The notes: generated from the letters alone by a model not told the origin. Shown: positions 10,251 to 23,191, counted from the first letter of the stretch. The stretch: DNA of 64,000 nt from Portunus trituberculatus (GCF_017591435.1 NC_059304.1:26979316-27043315); one strand, 5' to 3'. A program made the numbers and translations.

Positions 10251-10432
10251 TCGCCGACCGTGACGGACGTTCATATCCCTGATGGTCTCTACTCTGACCG
10301 CTGTGCGCGGTGAGGTGTATGACTACGGTGCATTTGTTACCACTTGTCAAATAACCAGTGCTGGTGACAACAACAGCTGACTGCTGTATAGCGTCTTTTT
10401 TTTTTTTTTTTTTACTTGACTAGGAATTATAT

Positions 10433-11010
10433 TTGCTTACATTAGTAAGAATAAAGCAGAAGCAAAACATTACATATTTACCTAGTTCTCAAGTAAATAA
10501 TTTTGTTAAATGGTGTGATGATAATTATTTGAATTTAAATGTAAAAAAGACAAAGAAAATGTTAATCGATTTTCGTAAGAGGGAGAGGTGTGCTCAAAAT
10601 CTTGTAATTAAAGAGGAACAGGTAGAAATTGTACATGATTATAAATATTCAGGGGTGTAAATTGATGATAAAATAACTGGTGATGTAAACACAAAGAAGG
10701 TGTATGGCAAATGTATGCAGAGAATTCACTTTCTGAGAATTTTAAGAAATCTAAAAGTTGAAAAGACTATTCTTGCTATGTTCTATAAGTCTGTTATTGA
10801 GTCGACTCTATGTTTTGGTTTAACAACGCTGTATGGGTGCTTCACTGTAAAAAAAAAAAAAAAAAAAACAAGAAGAAACTCAAAAAGGTTTTGAGAATTG
10901 CTGATATATATATTCTAGAAATGTATTGTGTACAACTAGGAAAATAATGAACGACAATACCCATCCTCTCAATAACTACGTGTTCTTAAGATCTGGAAAA
11001 TGATTGGGTT
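10433..11010 (+). pseudogene. LINE fragment (CR1/L2-like), ORF2 C-terminal region
   Basis: A decayed piece downstream of the reverse-transcriptase catalytic site. It reads FVKWCDDNYLNLNVKKTK, VIKEEQVEIVHDYKYSGV, then (after a stop at 10658) LRILRNLKVEKTILAMFYKS and a conserved tail with THPLNNY. This order (a WCDxNxLxLNxxKTK block, then YKYLGV, then FYxSxxxS) is characteristic of CR1/L2-type LINEs. An A-run (10850-10868) and stops interrupt it. The 5' part and the 3' end are missing or too decayed to see. It is a different family from LINE A and LINE B here. Confidence 0.65.
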
Positions 11011-11331
11011 TGTCTTCACAGAAAACATCTAGATATAAAAAATTAATTTGTACCAGCTAGCATTAAAATGTATGATTATGTCCATGCAAAAAGGTAAAGT
11101 TATTGCTTCCATTGTGATTTCGATTCTGATGCAGAATAAATTTACAGCATGTTTTTTTTTTTTTTTTTTTAATAGTGTAGTGTAATATATAATTTTAGTC
11201 TTGGACCTCACCTTGTCACAGATATTTTATTGTGTGTTGTACTGTATGTGTGTTGTAACTGTAACTTTGAATGATCTGGATCCACAAAGAGTTTCAATGT
11301 GTATGTATCATTACAAATTGACTAAATAAAG

Positions 11332-11336
<5 letters not shown>

Positions 11337-11368
<32 letters not shown>

Positions 11369-11372
11369 CATT
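11337..11372. repeat. (TTA)n microsatellite
   Basis: About twelve near-perfect TTA/ATT repeats. Confidence 0.9.
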
Positions 11373-11547
11373 GTTATTATAAAGGCATCGTTAATGATGG
11401 AACTGTTATTAAGAGTTAGTTAAGTAGAATTTATATTAGCATGAATGATGATAATGCTAAAAGGTTTAGTTAGTATTATTGATTCTTTTAAATGTTATCA
11501 CCAGTATTGCTCGCTCACCTTGGTGTTGCTGCTGTTCTTTATTATCT

Positions 11548-11629
11548 ATCGTTACTACTACTACTACTACTACTACTAATACTACTACTACTACTACAGC
11601 TATTATTATTATCATCATTATTATTATTA

Positions 11630-11669
<40 letters not shown>

Positions 11670-11671
11670 CA

Positions 11672-11732
<61 letters not shown>

Positions 11733-11745
11733 CATCATCATCATT
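11548..11745. repeat. Compound (TAC)n-(ATT)n-(ATC)n microsatellite
   Basis: TAC repeats 11551-11597, then about 140 bp of ATT repeats with occasional ATC. The long frames seen on both strands here are triplet-repeat artefacts. Confidence 0.9.
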
Positions 11746-11824
11746 ATTGTTGTTGATGTTAGTGTTGGTGTTGGTAATGGTGATGGTGGTGTTGGTGTTT
11801 GCGTTTTTGGTGTTGGTGTTGGGC

Positions 11825-12280
11825 GCAACTAAAGCGTCCACGTCGCTCCGTGGAGCGAATGATTCGTGCGTCTGGCAGGGCAGGTCTTTACTTCCCGTCT
11901 CGTCATGGTGGGACACTTCTTCATGTCACACCGCCCATGTGCAGTGCCTTTTTTTCCTCTTACTATTCTATTTTTCGGACCTAGCGTCCCCCGATGGGTG
12001 AAGGTGAACCCTGCAACTTGCTCAATGGGTGCTCTTAGAGGGCTGCTTTAAGCCACACTGGCCAGTTTAGCCAAAAATTTGGTTAGGGTTAGGTGCGGTG
12101 CAGGGACACTGCAACGGTTTTTAGCAACTGGGTGGCCAAACTGCTCTACCAATTTACTGTCTTAGCTGTGTTGTGTGTCAGGCTTCGGCCACCTTTTAGC
12201 ATTCATTGTTTTTTTTTTATTGTTTGTGTAATGTAGACATATGTTGTAACCATGCTTAGGATAAAAATAACACACCCCCA
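11825..12280. other. Unclassified GC-richer sequence before LINE A copy 2
   Basis: No gene seen. It includes GGTTAGGGTTAGG (about 12082). It may contain the 5' UTR of LINE A copy 2, but nothing comparable is available from copy 1 to prove this. Confidence 0.35.
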
Positions 12281-13430
12281 GCCCTCCCGGGCTACCAAGA
12301 TTTAACAATTGAGAACCCTTTCTTTCCTACCATCCTAGACATGCTTAAACAAGGAAAATTCCAGCCATTGCTTCCCCCTGAAATTAGTGCCAAAAGGACA
12401 ATCATTATAAAAAATACCGACGAGCATATATATAACAAACCTGAAAAGGATATTGAGGATGAACTTCTTAACGAAAACAGCTTTCTGAATGAAGGAATTG
12501 AAAACATTTTCAGAATTCCTAAAATAAAAAATCATTAAGATTACATGTGAGTATCCCCCATTTCTACGTCAGTTTAGATGAATTCATTCCTGTTCTTACA
12601 TGCTTAAATACTAATGATTACAAAATCTGCTCAGAATGCTCTATTACCGAGCATACATGGAAATAATTACAAGGCCACCGAAAAAAAAGTGCATCAACTG
12701 CAAGGGAAACCACCATGCATTAGCTAATAAATGTCCGCTCCGAAAGAAAGCTATATCAGAATAAAAGGAAATGCTAGGAAACAAAGTAACACACAAACCT
12801 ACAGCCAAATCACAAAACATGACACTACTCAACAACCTACCTTCCAACCACATACCAACACTAAACAAAGACGCACATCAAAATTCAGACGTGCTTAATT
12901 CACGCCCACTATCTGAACTCCATTAACCCAGGCAGTTTTAGCGCTGAGCTCTACAAACTCTATAAGGTCAATAATCTCCCCACTATAATTATACCAGAGG
13001 ACCCACCGTTTGGTGCAATTTTAAACTTAATAACACAAAACATCCCTGCCAAAAACACAACATGCCATTCACAATCAAGCACCAACACTTTCCCATCTCA
13101 ACCAGTCAAAGGGACCCAGGAAAATATATGAGACAAATGACACACCAAGAACAATAATTTTAAACAACATCTGAGGAAATGCCCCAAGTGGAAAAAAAAA
13201 AAATTCTGGCCTCCAACTTGCAAATCATAAAAAAAAGCGAGGAATGGGCAAAAAAACACATTCAGTCTTAACTACTTAAAATCTGTTTTAGACAGCGGCA
13301 AATTAAAATGGAGATTCACTAGCAATACATATAACGAACAAGAAATTCACAGCCTCCTCACAAACAAAGATATTGACCTGGCTAACTGTTGGTGCATAAT
13401 GGATGACATTCTCTTTAACAAAAATCTGTA
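12281..13430 (+). pseudogene. LINE A2 ORF1 (gag-like) with zinc-knuckle region, decayed
   Basis: Starts in frame with a conserved N-terminal block (TIIIKNTDEHIYNKPE, about 12386) typical of Jockey-type ORF1 proteins. Next is a cysteine region: KICSECSITEHTW (about 12620) and CINCKGNHHALANKC (about 12693), the second being a good CCHC knuckle. Then follow the C-terminal blocks shared with copy 1 (NNLP, DPP, and KDIDLANCW near 13370). Stops and frame changes occur between the blocks. The protein would bind element RNA. The combination supplies the RNA-binding half missing from copy 1. Confidence 0.75.
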
Positions 13431-13619
13431 GTGGCAAAAATGAGGAGAGAAGACCACCCCGCAGTAGATCAACTAAAACTTGACACAGACACTCCTCTAA
13501 GTAGATAAAACGATTAATAAAACTAATGTCAAACACCCTTAACATTACAACACATACAACTTCTCACAAAATGGCACACACTCACACGCAACACACACTA
13601 AACATCGTACAACACAATG

Positions 13620-15551
13620 TTCAATACTGAAATAATAAAAAAAGATACACCCTCAGTAACATATACAGAGAAATTGACCCAGATGTAATACTACTCAGCA
13701 GTGACGGGATTAAAACAAATAATAATATAAAAATATTAAATTACACTTCAAACCTTATCAACTACACCGATGAAATGCACGACGGTTCAGCTATTCTTGT
13801 TAAACAAAACCTGAAACACATAATAAAAGATGATTACGACAATGACATACTACAAATTACAATATAAACAAGTACAGGCCCAATAAACATAGCCACAACA
13901 TATCTTTCACCTAGAAGACCTTATCTACCAATCCCAAACTTCCATGCAATAGCGTCCCAATCAATGCCAACCTACATCAATGGGGACTTGAACGCACATC
14001 ACCACAATTTAGACAACAAAACTAATAATAACGTAGGCAAAGTTCTAATGATGCTGATCAATAATGACAGATTAGCACATATAGACCCAGACTTCCCTAC
14101 ATACATATTTCACAATGCCTTATCCACATCAGACATAATACTAACCAACAATAAAACATACCATAATACATTCATCCAACCAGGACCAACAACTGACTCG
14201 GACCACATACTCATAATCATAAAGATAACTACACATCCTATTAGAATAAACACACCACCCATATACATAACAAACAAAACTAACTGGGAATGATTCAAAC
14301 AAGAAGCAAAACTTAAAACAAAAAACATAAACACACACCCATACATCAAACAAACTACCTTGGAAAACTCAATGAAAGAGTGGATGAATGCAATAACCTC
14401 AACCATAGAAAAACATATACCGACCAGAACACACGAAACAACACAGAAACCTATATACAACCAAAGTATAAAAGGACTGCAATGGTGGGCGAAACGATTA
14501 TGAAATATAGTTTAAAATCAGGATGGACTTAAACTAAAGCTATCACTTATAAAACCATAAAACACACCATTGTAGAATTAATTAGGAAAACAAAATAAGC
14601 GAAGCACAGACACTCTATAAACACCGAAAGAAATTCTAGCAAAACATAAAACAACTAAAAGGTAACACATCAAATCAAACACAATATCTAATACAAGATA
14701 ACAAAATAAAAAAAAAAAAAATACACGAAGAAAAAGACGAAGACAAAATCTTCAGGGAAATCTGGAGTAATGTCTTCAGAATAAGCCCAACAGAAAATTT
14801 GTTGTTCGATCAGGAGAATGATCAAATAGTTAACATATACATCAACAACAACACAGTAGAAATACTTCCCTACCATCAAGGAAACCCAGATAACCTAAAT
14901 AATAACAACTACTTAACATCCCAGATCACAATACAGAAAGTTAAAAACATTATAAAGTAATTAAAAAAATAACACCAGGACACACAAACTTAAATAAAAT
15001 CATTCTACAGAATCTACCCGATGAAGTTTTAGAAATATTCCCAAAACTTCTTAACATATCACTATCAGTGGGGTATTTCCAAAACATATTCAAACACTCT
15101 AATATAATATGATTCCTAAACCAAACCAACCAACAACAGACCCCAACAACTTCTGCCGCACCTTACTACTTTAAGTACCAAGGAAAAATATATGAAAAAA
15201 TAATCAATATGAAAATTGGAGCATTTCAAAAAAACAACAATATACTACCTGACTCCCAGCATGGTTTCCGCAAACACAAATCAAAAGACACAGCCCTAGC
15301 AACTATCACAGAAACCATTTCAAAAGCCCTCTCAAACAAAAAGCAATGTTTTATAGTTCTCAGAGATGTTTCCAAGGCATTTGACAAGGTATGGACAAAT
15401 GGTCTGAAATACAAAACACATCAGCAAAGCTACTTTGTATCTTTCTCGACAATATATCAGCCTCTATTACAATAAATAGCTTCGAAGGCCAAAGCTTTCA
15501 ACTCCAAAGGGGTGTACCGCAAGGAAACGGCCTATCACCCACACTTTACAC
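13620..15551 (+). pseudogene. LINE A2 ORF2, endonuclease and N-terminal reverse transcriptase, decayed
   Basis: Endonuclease blocks: YINGDLNAHHH (about 13973) and TDSDHILII (about 14193). Reverse-transcriptase blocks: DSQHGFRKHKS (about 15250), DVSKAFDKVW (about 15365), RGVPQGNGLSPTLYT (about 15508), where the I-like element interrupts. Numerous stops and single-base frame changes. The continuation is at 21797. Confidence 0.8.
15538..15551 (+). repeat. 14-bp target-site duplication, left copy
   Basis: CCCACACTTTACAC, identical to 21797-21810. Removing the insert restores the LINE A reading frame across SPTLYT-IYT. Confidence 0.92.
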
Positions 15552-16036
15552 CCTCCCAGATGGGAACCGCCTTGTCATGGTGGGGGGGGGGGCTTGCGTG
15601 CCCCTGTGATCTGGTGAGCTAGGCTAGAGGGGGCTTAGGCCCTTGCTCTGCCCTTTCGAGGGGGAGAGGGCTACCCATGCTAGTAAGGTCGCCAGTGAGG
15701 GGCCAGACTAAATGGTTCCTACGTAGGCTGCCAGTGGACCAGCAGAGCCACCCGCTGGAGGGATCGCCCAATAGGGGCCGTCCTGTGCTGGATGGTTGGG
15801 TGTCCAGGCTGGAATGCTTTGGGAGGGGGTCTCAGCTCTGTCGTGGACAAACATTCGTATCATGTGGGGCCTTTTTTTAAAACGACTGGTCCGCATGGGG
15901 ACGAGGTACCCCGTCCACGGCAGCCAGCGCTCCCTCCCATTGTAGTCCCAGTAGGTGGTTCCCCTTGCCCTGGAGCCAATTTTTGTGTAACTGTTTTTTT
16001 ATGGGATAACACAAAAAACATTCAGGTTCTCATGAG

Positions 16037-17769
16037 GTGGCTGAGCTGGCCCACGAGACGTCATCTTCAGGTCTGAGTGGGAAGGAGGATTCCCCTCCAC
16101 AAGAGCCTCCCACAGCAGTCTCCTGTTCTGGGAGTTCTTCTGAGGGTCGCATTTCTGCTGCATATGATTCCCTTTTGATGGTAAATGTTAATCCATCATT
16201 TTTCTATCATACCTTGCACTCACTTCTCAAGGTGTATGGCACGGTTCTTCGCATTCGACTGGTTTATGAAAAGGACTTTCCATCTAACCGCTGCTATGTA
16301 ACTTTTCTGTCATGTGATGAAGCCCGTCTGGCTTATGAACATGTAGCATCTCTGCCCTTGCCGGCTCTGGTTTTAAAACTGAATTTCTCCAGTCACGTAA
16401 TATTTCAGAGAGTGACATGGATTACATCCCAAATGTTCTTAAAAACTATTTAGAGAATTCAGTTCCAGAAGTCCGCCAGATCCCGCCTCCACGTTGGTTT
16501 GTGGCGTACTATAGAAATGGGCGTGGGAATTTCATTCATGCCTCCTGGTATCTTGCCAAAGAAATCGGCACGATTCCTGAAGGGAATCTGAAGAAGTATG
16601 GGAAGGGGGTGCTCGTGCGAGCTAAAGATATTACGCAAGCGAGGATGTTGCAACATCTCCCATGCCCTTCTGACAGCATGTTTGAGACTGTTAAGGCTCA
16701 TCCCACCTTTAACTATAGCAAAGGTTGTGTTTATAGCCAAGATCTTTATGAATTTCCAGAAGAGGAAATACTAGCAATGTGTCCTAGCTCAGTTCAAAAG
16801 GTGACTAAGATGAGGAACTCCTCCAACATGGTCCTTCTCACCTTCTTTGGTTCCACCCTCCTAGACCGTGTTCATATCGGTCCTATCAGTCTTAGGGTGA
16901 GGCGATTTGTTTCTCGCCCTCTTCAGTGCTTCTCATGCTATGGGTACGGTCACGGCAAAAGCTCGTGTAAGGAAGCTGCTCGATGTGGTAATTGCTCTGC
17001 ACTAGACTCATATACTGAGGAGCATTGCAATGCTGCACCTTATTGTTTCCATTGCCGTGATGCTCACCAGGTACGTTCCAGGCAATGCCCTAGGTATCAC
17101 CTGGAGCAGGACATTCTACAGCTTCCTAATAGTCAGTTTATCAGCCTCGGTAGCGCCAGACGTGAACTCCTGTACTGCCAGAAGGACGGTACTAGTGCGA
17201 CATCCTATGCTTCATTGGCCGCTCACTCTTCGACTGAGTCTGCCGGTCCCAAGACAACTCCTCCTGCTACTTCTCGCTCTGTTGGGGCGTGTTGTCCTGT
17301 TCATCTGGCTAACAGGTTTGCCCTTTTGTCCAATGACTCGGTTGAGTCATCTCTTAGAAGTCACGAAAATAATACGGACTTGACCAAAGTCACCCATGAA
17401 GTGGATGTCCATTTGCCACCTGTATCGCCTAAGCCTTTGAAGGGCCTGACCAAGCGGCACCGCGGCTCTGCAGAGTCGATAGATTTAGCTCAGCCTAAAC
17501 AATCTAAGGTTTCTCCCGGTGCACGTGACCGTGAGTCCTCCAGGGACCGCTCTGCAATGGTAGCTCCAGTTGTTTCTGTCCAGCCTTCTGTGACGCCCTC
17601 CGTCTCAGATCGGGCTTCTTGTGATGAGGACGGTCTTAGCATGGAGACGTCCGATGATATTGTCACAGCCGTCCCTCGTGGACCCACTGTATCGGAAAGT
17701 GCAGTCCTGCCTGATCCTCGTCCTCCGAGGACCGGTAGAGTGATGATGGTTCGCATCACCCACCGATAA
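16037..17769 (+). pseudogene. I-like element ORF1: RRM-like domain plus three zinc knuckles, one frameshift
   Basis: The N-terminal part (about 16178-16380) reads like an RRM (LLMVNVNPSFF, then LRIRLVYEK, then RCYVTFLSCDEA). A one-base frame change near 16390-16400 separates it from the remaining 450-codon frame. At 16926-17095 there are three CCHC-type knuckles starting CFSCYGYGHGKSSC, CGNCSALDSYTEEHC and CFHCRDAHQVRSRQC. The rest is Ser/Pro-rich. There is no clear ATG upstream of 16178 in this frame (16037 is GTG), so the true start is uncertain. The product would bind element RNA. Confidence 0.82.
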
Positions 17770-17895
17770 GCCGAAAGGCTGCGGTCCAACGACCCGGCAC
17801 ATCTCAACTCCCGGTGTCTTCTCGTCGTTTGATTATTTCTAGTCAGGTCAGTCACGGGCAGCCTCAAAAGGCTCGCCCGTCCACTGCACCCAAAT

Positions 17896-20800
17896 AGTCA
17901 TCTTCAAGCTTCTACAGTGGAACTGTAGAGGCCTTCGCGCCTCGTGGGGAACTCCGAGCTTTGCTGTCGGAGTTCTCTCCAGCCTGTGTAGCTCTACAAG
18001 AGACTATGCTAGGTGATAGTACTTATTCTAGTCCTCCTGGCTATCGTGCCTTTTTTAGCACTCCTTTCCCTGACCAGGGCCACCACGGTGGCACAGCTAT
18101 TCTAGTCCGTCAGGATATACCTGTTGTCCCCTTGCAACTCAACTCTCCCTTCAGGTGGTTGCTGTTAAGGTCTTTATGGGACGATCCTACACTATTTGCA
18201 GTTTATATCTCCTCCTCGGCTTCCTGTCTCCAGGGGTGAGCTTGACGGCCTGGTGCGTCAGCTGACTCCGCCTTTTCTTTTGTTGGGAGATTTTAACGGC
18301 CGTCACCCATTGTGGGATGAAGGTGCTAGTAATCCTCGTGGGGTTTTAATCGGTTCTTTTATTGAGGATGAGGGATTGGAGGTTTTAAATTCTGGGGATG
18401 TTACACATTTCCACAGTCCTACTGGGACTTTTACAGCTATCGATCTTTCTCTGTGTACATCTAATTCTTTCCTTGATTTTAATTGGCGGGTCCTACCGGA
18501 TTTACACGGTAGTGACCACTTTCCGATTTTATTACAATCTGTGAACTCTGAGCCACAGTCCCGGCCCCCACGCTGGGTTTTAGACAAGGCAGATTGGCCT
18601 CGATTCACAGACCTTAGCTCTTTTATCCGTCCGTTGGCTGACTTTTCTACTTGTGCTGAGGCTGTTGATTATTTTACCGATTTTTTACATTCAGTAGCGC
18701 TTCAGACAATCCCTAGGACGTCAGGTCGCTTTACTAAGCGTCCCGTTCCTTGGTGGAACGCAGCATGCACTAAAGCTGTGAAAGAAAACGGGCAGCTTTC
18801 TCTCGTCTCCGGCGACATCGTGGGGACCCGCAGTGCCTGGAAGCTTTTCGGCGCTGCCGAGCTCGGCCCGCCGCGTTTTGAAAGAGGCACAAAGAGCCTC
18901 TTGGAAAGCTTATGTCTCTTCCATTAATGCCCGCACCCTCTTACGGATGTCTTTACCAAAGTCCGCCGAATTGCTGGGAAGTATTCTGCTCCTCCCCCAC
19001 CAGTTTTGTTGTCTGCTGGGCGAACGGTGGCAGACCCTAGGACTGTCGCCGACCTCTTCGCGGAGCACTTTGCCAGTGTTTCCCGGAGGCATCCTGCAGC
19101 CCCGGGCGCACGTCACCGCCAGAGAATGAAATCTCTCGGCATAAATTTTTCTTCCGCTGGAGGAGTCTTATAATGTCCCTTCTCTGCCTCCGAGTTGCGG
19201 ACTGCTTTGTCCCAGTGTCATGACTCTTCTCCTGGCCAGATGATATTCCTTATGCCTTCTTGCGCCACATGTCTGACACTGCTTTTAACTTTTATTAAAT
19301 CTTTATAATATGATTTGGCATACCGGTGACTTTCCATCTTCTTGGGCTGTGGCAGTGGTTCTCCCATTTCCGAAGCCTGGGAAAGATAATCTCCAGGCTA
19401 CGAACTACCGTCCTATATCTTTGACGTCCTGTATTTGTAAAGTGTTAGAAAAGATGGTAAATGTAAGACTCATGTGGTACTTGGAGAGGGGGAAGTACTT
19501 GTCATCGGTACAGTACGGCTTCCGAAAGATGAGGTCTACTACTGATGCTCTTTTATCCCTAGAGTCTTCCATTTGTGAGGCCTTCGCTAATCACCACCAT
19601 CAAGTAACAGTCTTTTCTGACCTGGAGAAGGCCTACGACACGGCTTGGTGACATGGCATTTTACAGTCTTTGTTTAATTTTGGCCTTCGTGGCCACCTTC
19701 CTATTTTTATCCAGCAGTTTTTATCCAGACGTCTTTTACGGGTTCGAGTGGGGAGTGTTCTCTCCGATGCTACTGCTCTAAATGAAGGTGTCCCACAGGG
19801 AAGTATTCTTAGTGTTACGCTATTCGCAGTTGCAATAAATGGTGTTATAGATACTCTACCGGATGGCGTTCACACTTCTTTATATGTGGACGACTTGTGC
19901 ATCTCTTTGCTGCTGCTAGGATGTCACTGATTGAGCGCAAGCTCCAACTGGCGATCAATAGGGTGTCCAGTTGGGCCAACATGAACGGTTTTCGATTCTC
20001 CACCTCGAAGACCGTAGCCATGCATTTTGTCGCAACCGTGGTGTCCATCCAGACCCGATTTATACCTCGCCAATAGACGCCTCTCATGCGTGGAGGCGAC
20101 TCGATATCTTGGCCTTTTATTTGACAACCGTCTCACCTGGGTTCCCCATTTCCGTTCTCTTAAGGCGTCTTGTCGGCGGCACTATCCCTTCTTCGGGTTT
20201 TAAGTCACACCTCTTGGGGTGCGGACAGGGACACGTTGCTGCTTCTTCACCGTACACTCATACTTCCAAAGCTGGAATACGGCTGTGAGATCTACTCATC
20301 CGCAACAGATGCACGACTACGCGCTTGACCCCGTGCATCATGCTGGGGTCCGCTTGGCTACGGGTGCATTTCGGACATCTCCAATACCTAGCCTTCTAGT
20401 GGATGCTGGTTTCTGGCCGCTCGACCTCCGGCGCCAGTCTTCGATGCTCCGGTGTTGGTTTCGCACCCACCGTCTTCCTGATTTTGTCCCTTGTCTGTCA
20501 ATGTTGCGGGACTCGCGTTCGCAGGCGTATGTCACTCGACCGAGTCTCCTAAACCTTTTGGCCTCGAGTTGCAAATCTCATGGCGGAGTTATCTATCGAC
20601 CCCACTCCTGTGTACTCTTTCCGTCTCCCACGAGTTGGTTATTGGCAGCTTCCTGTTATCTCATTATGCCCTCCTGCCATGGATGGCAAGAAGGATTTTC
20701 TGCCAGCTCTGTCCCACACACGGTTTTTAGAACACTTATTTATCCATTCTAATGATATCCCTGTTTTTACTGATGGTTCCAAATCCAACGCAGGCGTTGG

Positions 20801-21461
20801 GTTTAGTGTGGTTTTCCTCTTTTTATCGGTCTGGCAGCCTTCCTTCAGTGGCGTCCGTCTTTACTGCGGAGCTGTCTGCCATAGTCCTAGCTTTACAAAT
20901 AATTTTACTCTCCGGTTTCGTCTTTTACAATTTTTAGTGACTGTCACAGTGCTCTTACTTCTCTCTCTTGCACTATATCCTTTAACCCTTTGGTTTTATC
21001 AGCCCTGGAGTGGCTATATCTTCTTACCCAACGAGGATATCGTGTTGGGCTCTGTTGGGTCCCTGGTCACGTTGGTGTTCCAGGAATGAACACGCAGATC
21101 GCCTCGCTAAAGAGGCAGCAAGTCGCGCTCCATCTCCTGCCCTGTTCCGTTTCGAGATGTCTTTCCTCTAATTCGTGAGGCAGTTGCAGCAATTTGGCAG
21201 AGGAGATGGCTAACGGGGGTAGCAACTTCGAAAATGGGAGAGCTCACTAATTCCTCTATCCCTCAGTGGACATACAGCCATGTCCGGGAACGACGTTTAC
21301 AGACTTTATTGGCGCGACTGCGTATAGGTCACACGTACCTTACACAAAGGTACCTGTTGACCAGGGACCCTCAACCTTATTGTGATGACTACCTGGTGCC
21401 GCTAACGGTGCGGCACCTACTAGTGGAGTGCCCCAGTTTGACTGACTTAAGACACCGCTAA
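17896..21461 (+). pseudogene. I-like element ORF2: endonuclease, reverse transcriptase, RNase H; many frameshifts
   Basis: Endonuclease: LQWNCRGLRA (about 17911), LQETMLG, LLGDFNGRHPLWD (about 18279), GSDHFPILL (about 18509). Reverse transcriptase: TNYRPISLTSC (about 19402), QYGFRKMRSTTDA, DLEKAYDTAW followed by a stop (19648), NEGVPQGSILS (about 19780) and catalytic LYVDDLC (about 19880). RNase H: VFTDGSKSNAGVGFS (about 20763), AELSAIVLALQ (about 20868) and CWVPGHVGVPG (about 21051). The C-terminal tail has RLRIGHTYLT and a CxxH/C-like block ending at 21461. At least eight frame changes or stops, so inactive. Endonuclease, polymerase and RNase H would act together in target-primed reverse transcription. 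Confidence 0.85.
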
Positions 21462-21796
21462 CTCTACCGCTGTCGCGGTAGAGATAGCGGTGTCTATTAT
21501 ATCTCAAATGTCCTTGGACCAGAATGCCTGGGCCAAGGCCATGACGTTTTTAGATTTTTGGGATAAGCTGGCATTCTCACAATGCTGTTAATTTTATTAA
21601 ATTTTATTATGTATTTTAATGTTTTATGTATTTTACTGTAGTCTTTTGTTTTTAGTTACCATTAATTTTATCGTTTTTACTTGCTTTTAGTTATTTTATG
21701 ATTTCTCTTAAACCCTCTTTTTCTTAATTAAATATTTTGATGCGGTGCCATATGACCTCCGCTGTTGCGGCGCCTACAACTAAAACCCCCCTCCCC

Positions 21797-23092
21797 CCCA
21801 CACTTTACACAATATATACATACGACATACAGATGGGATAAATATACAATACGGAGATGACATTACACAAATTATAACTTAAGCAGGCAAATCAAGAAAT
21901 ATGCTAACAAAAAAAAAAAATAAATAAAAAAAAAAGTATAAATGACTGAGAACAAATGAAGAAAAAAAAAACATCAAAATTCACTATTCTGCCCATAACT
22001 TTAATAAAGACAACTCTGGTTAACATTGAAAGAAATTTAATAATACCCAACTCAAATTAAATAAGCGTACTAGGATTAAAACTCTGCCCACGTGGATACA
22101 GCAAACATGTTACACATGTCACCAAAAAAGCTTCCCTTGCATTCAAAGTAATAAAACGCATTGAAATTCTAAACGCCAATATAAAAATACACTCAGTCAA
22201 AGTATGTGTCCTTCCCATCCTAACATACCCAACCTACACACTTAATGCACTCTCAAAACAACAAATGCTTTCACTACAACGAATACAAAACAGAGCATTA
22301 AGGTTTGCACACCAAGAGAAATATCCATTTAAAAAAACGACAGAAGAACTGCACTCATTATCTAATCTGGATCCCTCCAAACATTACAATTCATAAAAGA
22401 GGTAACCATTAAACAAAAAATTTAGAACATTCTTCAGGACACATCATATATTAAAGCAATAGATGGCTACCGAGCATAACTGAGCACAACTGGTTCAGGA
22501 AACCTATAAAGCATCTTAACAAAATTAGCCCACCCCCCATGTTTACAAAACAGCACACTTATCAGGAATACCTATCTTGGAGACATATGACATAAAAAAA
22601 CATACAACATCATACCAGCCCCACACGATCTGGAATATATAATATGACAATTAACAGGCAAGGCACATGGATGGTTTCCTCCCTTCTCTGCTCTGCGCTC
22701 TGAGTTGCTGGGGGGGAGGGGATGTGTGGCCTCTCTAACGGTCGTGTAGGGCATGGTGGCTCCCGTTACCACTTCTCCTCCCTGGTAAGGAATGCTGTAC
22801 ACCGGCGCTCTTTGCAGAAATCCGGCAGCGAAGAGAAGTTGAGACGAAACGATACATCCATCCGTAGTTCCATAACATATCCATTAAACCCAACTTGGTA
22901 TTATAAAATAAAACACATACACAAACAAACAACACAAGACACTATGACAGTTTTCATGCACCCTCTGCTCTGCTCCCTAAGTTACTGGGGGGGATGTGTG
23001 GATTCTCTAACGGTCGTGCAGAGCATGGTGGCTCCCGTTACCACTTCCCCTCCCTGTAAGTCACTGAATTATAAAAAAAAAAAAAAAAAAAA
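21797..23092 (+). mobile_element. LINE family A, copy 2, 3' portion (ORF2 end, 3' UTR, poly(A))
   Basis: Resumes with TIYTYDIQ. The catalytic block reads YGDDITQII (about 21849) where copy 1 has YADDITQ, so the Ala codon is changed. The thumb-like block VKVCVLPILTYPT follows at about 22199. The 3' UTR holds two copies of a GTGGCTCCCGTTACCACTTC-containing segment (about 22680-22800 and 22965-23060). It ends in a run of As at 23071-23092. Confidence 0.82.
22680..23060 (+). repeat. Duplicated segment in LINE A2 3' UTR
   Basis: Two direct copies, about 285 bp apart, of a block running from a CTGAGTTGCTGGGG-like start through CTCTAACGGTCGTG to GTTACCACTTC and TCCCTG. Confidence 0.7.
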
Positions 23093-23191
23093 AATGCTTA
23101 TCAGTTTGATGGAGAGCCTAGCCATAATTTTAAGTAAATTCAGTATATGCTCGGGATGAAGCGCTCCATAACAAAAAATAAAAAAAGAAAC

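Larger units (their letters stand above)
12281..15551 (+). mobile_element. LINE family A, copy 2, 5' portion (split by an I-like LINE)
   Basis: Same organisation and motifs as copy 1: ORF1 (about 12281-13430), ORF2 (about 13620-15551) and, after the nested insertion 15552-21796, the rest of ORF2 and the 3' UTR (21797-23092). Decay is heavier than in copy 1, so it is older. The host element is cut between the Thr and Ile codons of the SPTLYTIYT block in the reverse-transcriptase palm. Confidence 0.85.
15552..21796 (+). mobile_element. I-like non-LTR retrotransposon with RNase H, nested in LINE A2
   Basis: About 6.2 kb between perfect 14-bp target duplications. It has a G-rich 5' UTR (15552-16036), ORF1 with RRM-like and triple CCHC regions, ORF2 with endonuclease, reverse transcriptase and RNase H, and an AT-rich 3' UTR (21462-21796). 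RNase H presence places it among I/Ingi/LOA-type LINEs; the exact clade needs a phylogeny. No poly(A): the end reads ACTAAAACCCCCCTCCCC. Confidence 0.9.

Noticed and set aside
11466..11916. Long frames of polyisoleucine, polyasparagine or polyleucine on both strands
   Set aside because: They are ATT/TAC microsatellite read in several frames; no start context or conserved block.
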